Shown here in pieces: positions 25,183 to 35,541 of a stretch of DNA of 64,000 nt. Numbering within the stretch: position 1 is the stretch's first letter; each line of letters begins with the position of its first letter. Below the pieces are notes generated by a model, which was given only the letters and a program-made list of their open reading frames with translations, was not told where the DNA came from and searched no databases. A program made the translations under genes and the position numbers. Origin of the DNA: Nocardia crassostreae (GTDB lineage: Bacteria; Actinomycetota; Actinomycetes; Mycobacteriales; Mycobacteriaceae); contig NZ_BDCH01000036.1 in assembly GCF_001613405.1 (NCBI RefSeq), positions 111,693-175,692 on the forward strand, given 5' to 3'.

Positions 25183-25212
25183 ATACCGCCAGTATTCGAA
25201 TACTGACGGTAT
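25183..25212. promoter_or_regulatory. 30-bp palindromic operator of the monooxygenase gene
   Basis: Arms ATACCGCCAGTATTC and GAATACTGACGGTAT meet directly; one base pair of the 15 mismatches (C/A opposite). The size and lack of spacer are typical of TetR-family operators. It ends 22 bp from the monooxygenase ATG, so a bound protein would block transcription. The nearest TetR gene (26184) is 1 kb away and has a different upstream region, so the cognate regulator may lie elsewhere. Confidence 0.6.
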
Positions 25213-25277
25213 TTCGAACCGGCAGGTATGTCAACGTCCGCGACGCGATGCCGCCGACGACCTCGGCGTCGAACAGC

Positions 25278-25301
25278 CGAACCGGCGCACTCGCCGGTTC
25301 G
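25278..25301 (-). terminator. hairpin after the MOSC gene
   Basis: Perfect 10-bp stem (CGAACCGGCG / CGCCGGTTCG) with a CACT loop, 26 bp past the MOSC stop codon in its direction of reading. There is no T-run, as usual for actinobacterial hairpin terminators. Confidence 0.5.
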
Positions 25302-25303
25302 AT

Positions 25304-25347
25304 GTCAGTGCACGGTGATCTCGTCGTCAGTGCACGGTGATCTCGTC
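25304..25347. repeat. 22-bp tandem duplication at the MOSC 3' end
   Basis: Two perfect, adjacent copies of a 22-bp unit (starting GTCAGTGCACGG, ending ATCTCGTC) at 25304-25325 and 25326-25347. The right-hand copy encodes the last residues of the MOSC protein (GDEITVH) and its stop; the left-hand copy repeats them just downstream (DDEITVH). It is a slippage or repair duplication. Confidence 0.85.
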
Positions 25348-26142
25348 GCCGACGGTGATGGCGCCCGGTGTGGTCACCGCGACCTTGATGCCGAAGGTGA
25401 CGCCACCCTCGGGGTCGTGGCGGTAATCGGCCAGGGTGCGTAGCGGTTCCGGGCCGGAGCGGACACCGGTCGGCTGATCCACCATGGTGACATTGCAGCG
25501 CACATCGGGTTTGACCCAGCGCAGGCGGGCGGTGCCGAGGGTGAAATCTCGAATGCCGTCCTCGTGGTAGGGAATCGGCCAGCCGGTCATGACAATATTG
25601 GGCCGGAATCGCTCAATCGGAACGGGATTCGCGCCCTTCTCCAGAATTCTGGCATTGAGGTCGTCGAGCGAGGACACCGAAGTCAGGTGCAGCGGCGTCG
25701 AATCGGTGAAGGTGATATCCCCGTGCCGGTCGTCGATGGAGCGGTGATGATCCGGCGGAATACGCACGAGGCGAACGTCTTCGCCGAGCAGATCGCTCGC
25801 CCACCTGGCGGCCTCATCGCCCTGATCGACCGCGCCGCCCTCCCACACACCATGCACCGACACCGTCAGCCGCGGCCCCTACCCCAGCACATCGATTGTG
25901 GTGGAATCGAATTCGTTCGCCGACAACATGAGCTTCTGACCGTCCTCGGCCAACTCCGGCCGAATGACCGACAGGCGCGGCGTGCTGCGCTGCGTACGGA
26001 ACAACCCGTCGGGCCGGACGAACATGAATGCCCGGTCGTCGGCCACGCCGGTCGGCAGAATCCGGGCTGCCGTGAGCGGACCGCCCGCGCAGCCCTTGAT
26101 CGGATAACATGTCAACGCGGATACGGTAGCCACCTTCGCCAC
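25327..26142 (-). pseudogene. MOSC-domain protein gene with in-frame TAG stop
   Basis: Together the two pieces encode a full MOSC_N plus MOSC protein of about 271 residues. Residues 1-87 are the N-terminal barrel (LTCYPIKGCAGGPLTAARIL; DRAFMFVRPDGLFRTQRSTP). Codon 88 is TAG, and the same frame continues GPRLTVSVHGVWEGGAVDQG into the sulfur-carrier domain (DGIRDFTLGTARLRWVKPDV; CNVTMVDQPTG, holding the conserved Cys). A GAG-to-TAG change would explain it. MOSC proteins of this class bind molybdenum cofactor and reduce N-hydroxylated compounds. The C-terminal piece has possible internal starts (GTG at 25863) but lacks the barrel, so full activity is unlikely if the stop is real. Confidence 0.8.
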
Positions 26143-26183
26143 CCTAACCGAAACGATCAGAACCGGCGGCGGGGTGCGGCGGG

Positions 26184-26783
26184 CTACCCGGCCAGGAGAA
26201 AGTCGATCGTCGCCTCGAAGGCTTCCTCCACACGGTGGCGGTCGCCGGTGGTGAGCAGGTCGAGTTGCAGGCCACGGACCTGGGCGAGGATGAAAGTCGC
26301 TGTGCGGGAGACAGTTTCGGGGGGCCAGTCGAAGCGGACGAGTTCGCGCTCGATGACGGTGAGCCAGTCGGTGACCAGGCGGGCGGCGGGGTGGTCGGGG
26401 GTGCGGGCGGTGGTGGCGACCAGTTCGAACAGGATGAGGAATTGGCGTTGTTCGCGGGGGCGGCAGAGGTGTTGCCAGGCGGCGCGCAGGAGGTCGGCGG
26501 GGGAATCGCCGCGGCGGGTGGCCTCGGCGAGGAGGCGTTGTTCGAAGTCGGTGCGAATGTGCTCGAGGACTTCGTTGAGGAGGGCCTCTTTAGTGGCGAA
26601 GTGCCTGATCAGGGTGGCGTGGCTGACGCCGAGGGCCTGCGCGACGGGGCGCAGGGCCAGATCGTGGGTGCCGTTGTCGAGGATGTATTCGGTGGCGGCT
26701 GCGAGGAGTTCGGGACGGCGATGTTGAAAACGCAGCGCGCGGCCGTCGACCTTCTTCTCGCTCACCGCCGCCCGTTCGCTCAC
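26184..26783 (-). CDS. TetR-family transcriptional regulator
   Basis: About 199 residues. The N-terminal helix-turn-helix is RRPELLAAATEYILDNGTHD, then LALRPVAQALGVSHATLIRH and FATKEALLNEVLEHI, the TetR pattern. The C-terminal part (residues 80-199) is a helical ligand domain (QFLILFELVATTARTPDHPA). The GTG start was preferred to an ATG at 26810 because a good -10 box (TAAAGT, minus strand, 26791-26796) is 7 nt before it, giving a leaderless message. It is divergent from the amidase gene across about 110 bp and probably represses it. Confidence 0.85.
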   Translation of the reverse strand: MSERAAVSEKKVDGRALRFQHRRPELLAAATEYILDNGTHDLALRPVAQALGVSHATLIRHFATKEALLNEVLEHIRTDFEQRLLAEATRRGDSPADLLRAAWQHLCRPREQRQFLILFELVATTARTPDHPAARLVTDWLTVIERELVRFDWPPETVSRTATFILAQVRGLQLDLLTTGDRHRVEEAFEATIDFLLAG

Positions 26784-26790
26784 CGCACAG

Positions 26791-26796
26791 ACTTTA
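26791..26796 (-). promoter_or_regulatory. -10 box for leaderless tetR transcript
   Basis: TAAAGT on the minus strand, ending 7 nt before a GTG codon that opens a standard TetR protein, with no ribosome site in between. This spacing suggests a leaderless mRNA. Confidence 0.35.
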
Positions 26797-26839
26797 TCCG
26801 GTCGGCTCATGCGGAAATTTTACCGAACCGAGTGGTTAC

Positions 26840-26856
26840 GTACCCGACCGGTACGG
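26840..26856. promoter_or_regulatory. candidate operator between tetR and amidase
   Basis: Inverted repeat CGTACC-CGACC-GGTACG, directly upstream of a TATTCT -10 candidate (26859-26864) for the amidase gene. A repressor bound here would block that promoter. The divergently read TetR protein is the obvious candidate, but this is inferred from position only. Confidence 0.35.
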
Positions 26857-26892
26857 CTATTCTGGGTGCGGTCCAGGATTGAGGAGACGACC

Positions 26893-28404
26893 ATGAGATT
26901 CGACGAGTACCGCGCCCACGATGCGGTGGGATTGGCCGCGCTGGTGGCGGACAAGCAGGTGGACCCGAGCGAGCTGCTCGCGCTGGCCCTCGCGCGATGC
27001 GGTGCGGTCGATCCGGTGCTCAATGCGGTGAGCCTGCTGATGACCGAGGTCGGCGAGAAGCTCGCGCGTCAGCCCGGCGACGGTCCGCTCGCGGGCGTGC
27101 CGTTCCTGCTCAAGGATCTCGTGCAGGACTTCGCCGGATACCCGACCTCCGCGGGCACCGGACCGCTGCGCACGGTGCCCGCGCAACGCAACAGCATTGC
27201 CGTGGACCGTTGGCTGGCAGCCGGATTGGTGATATTCGGCAAGACCACGACCCCGGAATTCGGCAGCAAGGCCATTACCGAGACCCGAGCCTTCGGCGCC
27301 ACCCGCAATCCATGGGATACCGATCGCACGCCGGGCGGCTCCTCGGGCGGTTCGGCGGCGGCGGTCGCCGCGGGCATCGTGCCCGTGGCGGGGGCCAGCG
27401 ACGGCGGCGGCTCGATTCGCATCCCGGCGGGCAGCACGGGACTGTTCGGCCTCAAGGCGGGCCGAGGTCTCATCTCGAGCGGCCCGCTGTACGGGGACTC
27501 GCTCTTCGGCGCGGTCACGGAAGGCGTTGTCTCCCAAAGTGTTCGAGACACCGCCCTGATGCTCGACATCCTGAGCCCACCGGATCCCGGCGCCCCGTAC
27601 GCGGTCGCCCGTCCCGACCGCCCCTTCCTCGACGCCGTCACCGAGCCGCCGCGTCGACTACGTATCGGCTTCACTCACGAATCCCCCATGGGCACCCCGG
27701 TGGACCCCGGAGCCGTGCGCGCGGTCGAGAATGCCGCCCGCCTCCTGGAATCGCTGGGCCACATCGTCGAACCCGCGGCCCCGGCCATCGACGGCAAGCA
27801 GATGGCCCTCGACTTCATGACCGTATGGAGCGCCGCCGCCGCGGCCGAACTGGCCCACGCCTGCGCGGTGAGTGGCTCTCCCACAACGGATTTCGATATC
27901 GACACCCAGGTCCTCGCCACGGTCGGCCGCGCCGTGGCCGCTCCCGAACTCATTGCGGCCCATGCCCGCTGGAACCTCCACACCCGGGCCCTCGCCGATT
28001 TCCACACCACCTACGACCTCCTTCTCACCCCCACCCTCGCCGAACCCCCACTCCGCATAGGACAGCACCGCACCCCGGCCATCGCATCGACCCTGCTCCC
28101 TCCCCTGCTCCGGATCGGTGCGGGAAAGCTGCTGTCGCGCACCGATTTCTACGTCGACCTCGTCACCGCCAACCTCGCCGCGGTCCCCTTCACCCAGCTG
28201 GCCAATATCACCGGCCGCCCCGCCATGACCGTCCCCACCCACTGGACCGCCACCGACCTCCCGCTCGGCACCCAGTTCGTAGGACCTCCCGGCAGCGAAT
28301 ACCTGCTCCTACAACTGGCTGCCGAAATCGAAACCGCTCAGCCGTGGTTCGACCGCCATCCCGCCGAACTCGGCGATCGGACCGTGGGTGCGGCTACACG
28401 CTGA
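26893..28404 (+). CDS. amidase signature family protein
   Basis: 503 residues. The Ser-cisSer-Lys triad is visible: Lys in GVPFLLKDLVQDFAGYPTSA, and the Gly/Ser-rich nucleophile region RTPGGSSGGSAAAVAAGIVP with both serines. GASDGGGSIRIPAGSTGLFG follows, as in all family members. The C-terminal part (PFTQLANITGRPAMTVPTHW, GTQFVGPPGSEYLLLQLA) is complete. It hydrolyses an amide or ester; the substrate cannot be told (the family includes nylon-oligomer and carbamate hydrolases). The ATG follows GAGGAGACGACC; an upstream frame extension lacks family sequence. It is divergent from tetR and overlaps the end of the convergent beta-lactamase-like gene by 11 bp. Confidence 0.92.
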   Translation: MRFDEYRAHDAVGLAALVADKQVDPSELLALALARCGAVDPVLNAVSLLMTEVGEKLARQPGDGPLAGVPFLLKDLVQDFAGYPTSAGTGPLRTVPAQRNSIAVDRWLAAGLVIFGKTTTPEFGSKAITETRAFGATRNPWDTDRTPGGSSGGSAAAVAAGIVPVAGASDGGGSIRIPAGSTGLFGLKAGRGLISSGPLYGDSLFGAVTEGVVSQSVRDTALMLDILSPPDPGAPYAVARPDRPFLDAVTEPPRRLRIGFTHESPMGTPVDPGAVRAVENAARLLESLGHIVEPAAPAIDGKQMALDFMTVWSAAAAAELAHACAVSGSPTTDFDIDTQVLATVGRAVAAPELIAAHARWNLHTRALADFHTTYDLLLTPTLAEPPLRIGQHRTPAIASTLLPPLLRIGAGKLLSRTDFYVDLVTANLAAVPFTQLANITGRPAMTVPTHWTATDLPLGTQFVGPPGSEYLLLQLAAEIETAQPWFDRHPAELGDRTVGAATR

Positions 28405-29529
28405 GGTCGACGCCGAAACCGGCTTCGTAGATTCTGCTGAGTACTTCCCAGGATCGGAATTCGGTGTTGGTGTGGACGGAGATGGTGTGGGCGCCGTCGG
28501 CGGTGGTGACCGTGAAGAACATGGTGCCCCAGTAGCTGCCGCCCACGCCGCGGAGGGGTTGGCCGGTGCGGGCTGGTTTGTCGAATTCGAAGAGGCCCAG
28601 GCCGTATCGGGTGTGGGGTAGCCAGTTGGCGCCTGCCGTGGGGACGGTGGTCCACATTTCATGGTGCTGAGCCAAGGGCAGGAGGGTGCCGTTGGCCAGG
28701 GCGCCGACCAGGCGGATCATGTCGCCGGTGGTGGAGACGATATTGCCGGGGTCCAGGAGGTGTTGAACTCGGTGACGTCGAGGGGGTCCAGGCCCGGATC
28801 TTCCAGGGCGGCTTCCCAGTTCTCGGAGGTGATGGCGGCGGTGTCGACGCCGTCCTTGAAGAACTGTTCGGCGTAGGCGCGGGGGTGGGGGTCGCGGTAG
28901 CCGACGTCCTCGGGGGCGCGCACGTAGGTGTCGGCCAGGCCCAGGGGGCGGAAGACCCGCTGTTCCACCTCCTCGGCGAAGGTGTTGCCGGTGATCTTTT
29001 CGATCATGGCTTCGGCTACGTAGAAGCCGCCGTTGGCGTAGACGAAGCGTTCGCCGGGGGCGGCGACAGGCGGCTGGGAGACCGTGAGAGCGAAGAGATC
29101 CGCGGTGGTGAACTCGTCGGCATGATGCTCGACGAAGGCGGCGCGGGTGGCGTAACGGTTGGTCAGTTCGGGGGCCAAGCCGGTGGCGAACAGGCCCGCG
29201 GTATTGCTGAGCAGATGGCGGATGGTGATCTTGTCGCCGTCGTAGCCATTGACATCCAGGACGCCGGGCAGCCACTTGTTCACCGGATCGTCGATGTCGA
29301 GTCTGTCCTCGGCCTCGAGGCTCAGGAGCACGGCGGCGATGCACGCCTTGCCGCCGCTGCCGATCTGAGCATGTTCACCGGGTCGGCGTGGGACGCCGGT
29401 CTTCAGATCGGCCACGCCCACGGCGCCGAACCAGGTGTCGTCGCCATTCCGGACGTGGGCGACGATTCCGGGGATGCCGCCTTCGGCCACCGCCCAGTCG
29501 AGGGCTTGCTGAATATCGGTATGGGTCAT
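28394..29529 (-). pseudogene. beta-lactamase/PBP-like serine hydrolase gene with a frameshift
   Basis: The first 250 or so codons encode a class C/PBP-type hydrolase: Ser-x-x-Lys in QIGSGGKACIAAVLLSLEAE, the Tyr motif in GERFVYANGGFYVAEAMIEK, and RHLLSNTAGLF. At about 28749-28752 the frame shifts. EFNTSWTP then runs into nonsense (AISSPPPAT-stop), while the -1 frame continues GNIVSTTGDMIRLVGALANG through RYGLGLFEF and GVGGSYWGTMFFTV to the end. One missing C in a C4 run (C5 expected) restores the whole protein. The original was about 378 residues, cytosolic by sequence, probably an esterase or D-aminopeptidase-like enzyme. Confidence 0.85.
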
Positions 29530-29677
29530 ATCGGTTCCTTTGCTCTGAACTCTTCCGACACGACAAGAACTACGTTGCATCCACGATGCCATCAATCAAC
29601 TTCTACTGAAGCAACGACCAAACCTGCTGATAAATAGGCGAATATCGTTGCGTGATGCTGCGCGCTAATGCAATGCT

Positions 29678-29690
29678 CTTGTTGCACAAG
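29678..29690. promoter_or_regulatory. small inverted repeat ahead of the HTH regulator
   Basis: CTTGT-TGC-ACAAG, 25 bp upstream of the regulator's first ATG, in an AT-rich gap shared with the divergent beta-lactamase-like gene. It could be the regulator's own operator; support is limited to symmetry and place. Confidence 0.3.
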
Positions 29691-29715
29691 CTGTTCCGGC
29701 TGCGAGAAAGTGGAG

Positions 29716-30462
29716 ATGCGGATGCCTGGAGAACGGTTGACCCAGCAGGATCGGCGGCGTATCGCCGCGGGGCTGCGCGAGGGGCTGACCTACGCCGCGA
29801 TCGGCCGCCGTATCGGGCGGCCCACCTCGACCGTGACCCGCGAGGTCGTCCGCAATGGCGGGCCGGGTGACTACCACGCCGATCGAGCTCACCGGGCGAG
29901 CATGCGAAATACTGTGCAGCGCACCACGACAGAGCCGCGTCCGAGGCCGGGCAGGGCCGAGCTGGGCGGGCGCGATCCGCGGCTCGTGCACGGGGTGGCG
30001 GCGCACAATACGGAGCTGTTCGTGCAAACCGGGCTCCCCCGCATGATGGCCCGCGTGCTCGCCGCGCTGCTCACCACCGACAGCGGCAGCCTCACCTCCG
30101 CAGAACTCGTGCGCCGGTTACGCGTCAGCCCCGCCTCCGTTTCCAAAGCCGTCGGCTATCTGGAGGCGATCGAGATCATCAAGCGTGAACGCGACCCGCA
30201 CCGGCGCGTGGATCGCTATGTCGTGGACGACGATGTCTGGTTCCAATCCATCATGGCCAGCGCCCGCATCAATACCCGGATCGCCGCCGCCTGCCGGACG
30301 AGTGCGCAACGACTGGGCGCCGCCACCCCGGCGGGCGCCCGGCTCGAGAAGATGAGCCGATTCCTGCACCATGTCTCCGACGATCTGGCCCGCTCGGCGC
30401 AGCATTGGCGCCAGGTCGACGCCACCGGCACGACGGCCGAAACCGGTGATACGGACGGCTGA
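29716..30462 (+). CDS. two-domain HTH regulator (IS30-like HTH plus GbsR/MarR-like wHTH)
   Basis: 248 residues. Residues 3-55 resemble the helix-turn-helix of IS30-type transposases (LTQQDRRRIAAGLREGLTYA, AIGRRIGRPTSTVTREV), and residues 95-180 form a MarR/GbsR-type winged helix (LTSAELVRRLRVSPASVSKA, VGYLEAIEIIKRERDPHRRV). There is no DDE transposase core, so this is a regulator. The C-terminal helices (residues 180-240) would make the dimer. ATG at 29716 or 29722 fits the GTGGAG ribosome site. It is divergent from the frameshifted hydrolase gene, its likely former target. This two-HTH combination occurs in actinobacterial GbsR/MarR-type proteins. Confidence 0.75.
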   Translation: MRMPGERLTQQDRRRIAAGLREGLTYAAIGRRIGRPTSTVTREVVRNGGPGDYHADRAHRASMRNTVQRTTTEPRPRPGRAELGGRDPRLVHGVAAHNTELFVQTGLPRMMARVLAALLTTDSGSLTSAELVRRLRVSPASVSKAVGYLEAIEIIKRERDPHRRVDRYVVDDDVWFQSIMASARINTRIAAACRTSAQRLGAATPAGARLEKMSRFLHHVSDDLARSAQHWRQVDATGTTAETGDTDG

Positions 30463-30479
30463 TACCTGTCCGCGGCGGC

Positions 30480-30506
30480 GTCAGCGCGCTGTCAGGGCGC
30501 TGTCAG
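30480..30506 (+). promoter_or_regulatory. three GTCAG direct repeats at exact 11-bp period
   Basis: GTCAG occurs at 30480, 30491 and 30502; the last two sit in a longer match, GCGCTGTCAG. An 11-bp step places them on one face of the helix, the pattern recognised by OmpR-type and SARP-type activators. A possible -10 (TATATC) follows at about 30525-30530, and the next gene starts at 30581. Confidence 0.4.
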
Positions 30507-30580
30507 CGCGGACGGCGACAGTGTGTATATCGCTCGACCGGACCGGTCGAGACCGGAACGGAATCGCAGGAGTACACACC

Positions 30581-30979
30581 ATGTCCATCACCCTGACCGC
30601 CCAGGACAAGAGCACCGTCCGCACCGCCGCCTACGGCGCCGTCGCCCTCATCGCCGCGACCGGCGCACCGCACAAGAACATCTCGAACGGCTCCATCGCC
30701 CTGATGTCGGCGACCGGTCCGGTCGGGCACGTGCTCGCCGCCAAGACCAATGACATCGACCTGAAGGGCAAGTCCGTCGCCGAGCTCGCCGACCGGGTGC
30801 TGCCCGCCTTGACCGCGGCCGTGAACCTGCTCGCACAGCAGGATCCGGCGGAGTCGGAGAACTTCCGCAAGACCGTGCTCGTCGCCGTCGAGGCGGCCGC
30901 GCAGCCGCAGCAGGGCGAGACCACGCCCGTGGTGGCGGCCATGGTCGGCAAGATCACCGCGGCGCTCGCCGCCGCGTGA
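30581..30979 (+). CDS. conserved small actinobacterial protein, unknown function
   Basis: 132 residues, ATG behind GCAGGAG. The sequence is soluble and helical: MSITLTAQDKSTVRTAAYGA, VALIAATGAPHKNISNGSIA, then ELADRVLPALTAAVNLLAQQ and a C-terminal helix rich in Ala. There is no signal peptide, Cys or catalytic motif. I do not recognise the function. It has its own promoter region with three helically phased repeats and stands alone, suggesting control by a dedicated activator. High GC third positions and a strong ribosome site make the gene itself sure. Confidence 0.7.
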   Translation: MSITLTAQDKSTVRTAAYGAVALIAATGAPHKNISNGSIALMSATGPVGHVLAAKTNDIDLKGKSVAELADRVLPALTAAVNLLAQQDPAESENFRKTVLVAVEAAAQPQQGETTPVVAAMVGKITAALAAA

Positions 30980-31099
30980 TCGGGCCACCGGCACGCGCCG
31001 GGGTCCTCCGGGCCTGGTCGAAAATCGTTTTACGCCAGGAGAACCCCGCCGCTAGCATGGTCTCACCCCCTCGACCCGACCCACAGGAAAGGCGGCTCA

Positions 31100-31177
31100 G
31101 TGAACATGTTGACGCGGTATTCGGCCTCATTCGATCGCAACCGCCTCATCTGCCGCGGCGTACGGAGCCGCCTCTAA
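31100..31177 (+). CDS. 25-aa micro-ORF followed by a terminator hairpin
   Basis: GTG start with GGAAAGG about 10 nt upstream, 25 codons, TAA stop, then 26 nt to a perfect 12-bp hairpin. The peptide (MNMLTRYSASFDRNRLICRG then VRSRL) is basic, with one Cys. The unit looks like a complete short transcript and could encode a leader peptide, a small protein or an sRNA. In the 440-bp stretch 30980-31419 this unit and the hairpin are the only content I can support; the rest shows one weak GC-rich frame. Confidence 0.3.
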   Translation: MNMLTRYSASFDRNRLICRGVRSRL

Positions 31178-31203
31178 CGGGCCTCGAGCATTCCAGACCT
31201 GTA

Positions 31204-31241
31204 GAGGGTCGCTCCCGTGCCAACCGCCCGGAGCGACCCTC
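31204..31241 (+). terminator. 12-bp perfect hairpin after the micro-ORF
   Basis: Stem GAGGGTCGCTCC (31204-31215) with GGAGCGACCCTC (31230-31241), 14-nt loop, no mismatch. It follows the micro-ORF and precedes the tRNA, so it probably ends the transcript coming from the left. Confidence 0.5.
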
Positions 31242-31419
31242 CTCTCATTTCCGCGAGTACCCGCCCAGCCGGTGCACCTCACCGCCGAGTTGGCCGTCGA
31301 TGCCGACGCCCGAACAGGCGCCCGGATACCGCGCAACCCAGACGACGACATATTCCCAACTTCCCCCGCGCACCTCAGCGCCGAGTAGATGTCAATGGCG
31401 ACATCCGTGCGGGGATCGA

Positions 31420-31496
31420 ATGCCCGTAGCTCAGTAGGACAGAGCGCTTTGCTACGAACGAAGAGGTCGGAGGTTCAATTCCTCCCGGGCATACCA
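31420..31496 (+). tRNA. tRNA-Arg (anticodon ACG)
   Basis: Full cloverleaf: acceptor ATGCCCG/CGGGCAT, D-stem GCTC/GAGC, anticodon stem CTTTG/CGAAG with loop CTACGAA (anticodon ACG, read as ICG), T-stem GGAGG/CCTCC with loop TTCAATT, discriminator A at 31493. CCA is encoded (31494-31496). It decodes CGU/CGC/CGA arginine codons, CGC being very common in this GC-rich genome. Its last 22 bases overlap the end of a membrane-protein gene on the other strand. Confidence 0.95.
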
Positions 31497-31867
31497 CTAT
31501 CGGCCGACTCCGTGGAACGGAAGTGACGGCGCGACGAACGCGGAATCCACAGCAGTGCGAGTACGACGATCGAGATCGTCCAGCCTGCGATGAGGGCGAG
31601 ATGGGCGCCGGTTTCGGGGAACAGCGCCCAGACTACGAAGCGGCCTGCGAATTGGCAGGCCAGGAGAACGGTGATCGTGATCCGGGCCCAGTTGCGGCCG
31701 TTCAGGATCGGGGGGATCAGGGCGGCGTAGATCGGAGCGCTGATCAGGTGGTAGATGGTGCCGACGTTCCAGCCGATCGGCGGGATCAGGGGGACGATCA
31801 GGTGATTGATCGCGTGGATGGCTATGCCGATCGCGGCGATGTGGACGGGGGACGGGGTGGCGAGCAT
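31475..31867 (-). CDS. small four-helix membrane protein, unknown function
   Basis: 130 residues with four predicted membrane helices (PVHIAAIGIAIHAINHLIVP; TIYHLISAPIYAALIPPIL; ARITITVLLACQFAGRFVVW; HLALIAGWTISIVVLALLWI) and a basic C-terminal tail. No motif points to a reaction. It starts 9 nt after the AraC-type gene on the same strand, so the regulator and membrane protein are probably one transcript. The final codons overlap the tRNA-Arg gene on the opposite strand, so the very C-terminus (STESADSGMPGRN) is constrained by the tRNA. Confidence 0.7.
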   Translation of the reverse strand: MLATPSPVHIAAIGIAIHAINHLIVPLIPPIGWNVGTIYHLISAPIYAALIPPILNGRNWARITITVLLACQFAGRFVVWALFPETGAHLALIAGWTISIVVLALLWIPRSSRRHFRSTESADSGMPGRN

Positions 31868-31876
31868 TCGAGAAGG

Positions 31877-32731
31877 CTATGGGCGCAGGCCAGACGCTGT
31901 ATTGGAGGAATGGGACATGGCCTGGTGGAGCAGGCGGCCCGGGGGCGCACCGGCGAATCGCTGGAAATCCCGAGTGAGGTGGGACTGGTCGAAGTAGCCG
32001 AGCCGGTCGGCGAGATAACCGTAATCGGGTGCGGGGTCCGGGTCATCGGTCAGCCATGCGAGAGCGGCGGAGAAACGCGTCAGTGACGCATACGTTTTCG
32101 GTGACAACCCGATCTGGTCGGTAAAGCGGCGGGACAAATGGCGGCGGCTCCAACCGGAGTCGGCGGCGAGGGCGGTGATCGGCACGGCACCGTGGGTGGC
32201 ACGCAGGCGGTCCACGGTGGCCGCGACCACCGGGTCGAGATCGTCTTCTGCGCACCGACTCCGGAGATAGTCGGCGATGAGCGCGAACCGTTCGTCCCAT
32301 CCCGGCGTCTCGGCCAGCCGCTCGACGAACCGGCGGGCCGAAGAGCCGAACAGATCCTCCAGATTCACGATGTCGTTGCGGAACTCCGACAATGGAATCC
32401 CGAGCATCCGGCGCGCGGCCATCGGGCCCAATTGCACTTGCGCACTGCACATCCGGCCCGCATGCGTAGCGATCCCGCCGCGATCGTGCATCCCGATCAC
32501 CAGCGCCGACGGCCCGGCGCTGACCCCATTCACGGTCCCGTCGAGCGCGAACACGATCTTCACGGTGCCGCCGGGAATCTTCCTGCGCTGTACCGGTTCC
32601 GGCTCGAGGACATCGAATCCGAACACCCGCCGCACCCCGAGCCCCCGGAACGGCCCGGGCGAACCGTGCACGACGTGCTCGGCCGACACCTGAAACGCGC
32701 CCCGGACCTCCAGCAACCGACCGACGCTCAC
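31877..32731 (-). CDS. AraC-family transcriptional regulator
   Basis: 284 residues. The AraC domain (about 180-275) has two helix-turn-helices, VPITALAADSGWSRRHLSRR and DYGYLADRLGYFDQSHLTRD, ending FQRFAGAPPGRLLHQAM. The N-terminal part has a small-molecule sensing fold with GIATHAGRMCSAQVQLGPMA and RRMLGIPLSEFRNDIVNLED, the same arrangement as the AraC protein at 17955-18737. GTG start. It is the first gene of a probable two-gene unit with the four-helix membrane protein. The effector is unknown. Confidence 0.88.
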   Translation of the reverse strand: MSVGRLLEVRGAFQVSAEHVVHGSPGPFRGLGVRRVFGFDVLEPEPVQRRKIPGGTVKIVFALDGTVNGVSAGPSALVIGMHDRGGIATHAGRMCSAQVQLGPMAARRMLGIPLSEFRNDIVNLEDLFGSSARRFVERLAETPGWDERFALIADYLRSRCAEDDLDPVVAATVDRLRATHGAVPITALAADSGWSRRHLSRRFTDQIGLSPKTYASLTRFSAALAWLTDDPDPAPDYGYLADRLGYFDQSHLTRDFQRFAGAPPGRLLHQAMSHSSNTASGLRP

Positions 32732-32778
32732 CCGACCAGCCTAACCACAGCCCATCCCCCACCCCGTGCCCATCACGA

Positions 32779-32833
32779 GAGCAGGTACTGGTGCAGGCGA
32801 ATCGCGAGAAGCGACCAGCACCAGTACCTGCTC
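32779..32833 (-). terminator. 16-bp perfect hairpin after ftsK
   Basis: Left arm GAGCAGGTACTGGTGC (32779-32794), right arm GCACCAGTACCTGCTC (32818-32833), 23-nt loop. It sits 6 bp past the ftsK stop. The long stem and absence of a T-run are typical of actinobacterial terminators. Confidence 0.7.
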
Positions 32834-32839
32834 CGCGGA

Positions 32840-35428
<2,589 letters not shown>

Positions 35429-35541
35429 GTACCTCAGGCTAGCCGCAACTGCCCCATGCGGACCATCCGCAACACTCGACCCACGCATTTCAGACATGTG
35501 GTGATGACAACGCCGACCGCCGGTCGGCATAAGGAAATACG

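Noticed and set aside
29716..29900. IS30-type transposase
   Set aside because: Only the helix-turn-helix is similar; there is no DDE catalytic domain and a GbsR/MarR-like domain follows.
31242..31419. Small coding frame before the tRNA
   Set aside because: GC-rich third positions over about 38 codons, but no usable start with a ribosome site and no recognisable peptide.
31420..31496. tRNA-Arg as an integration site of a mobile element
   Set aside because: No integrase, no second copy of the tRNA 3' end and no phage genes were seen in the window.
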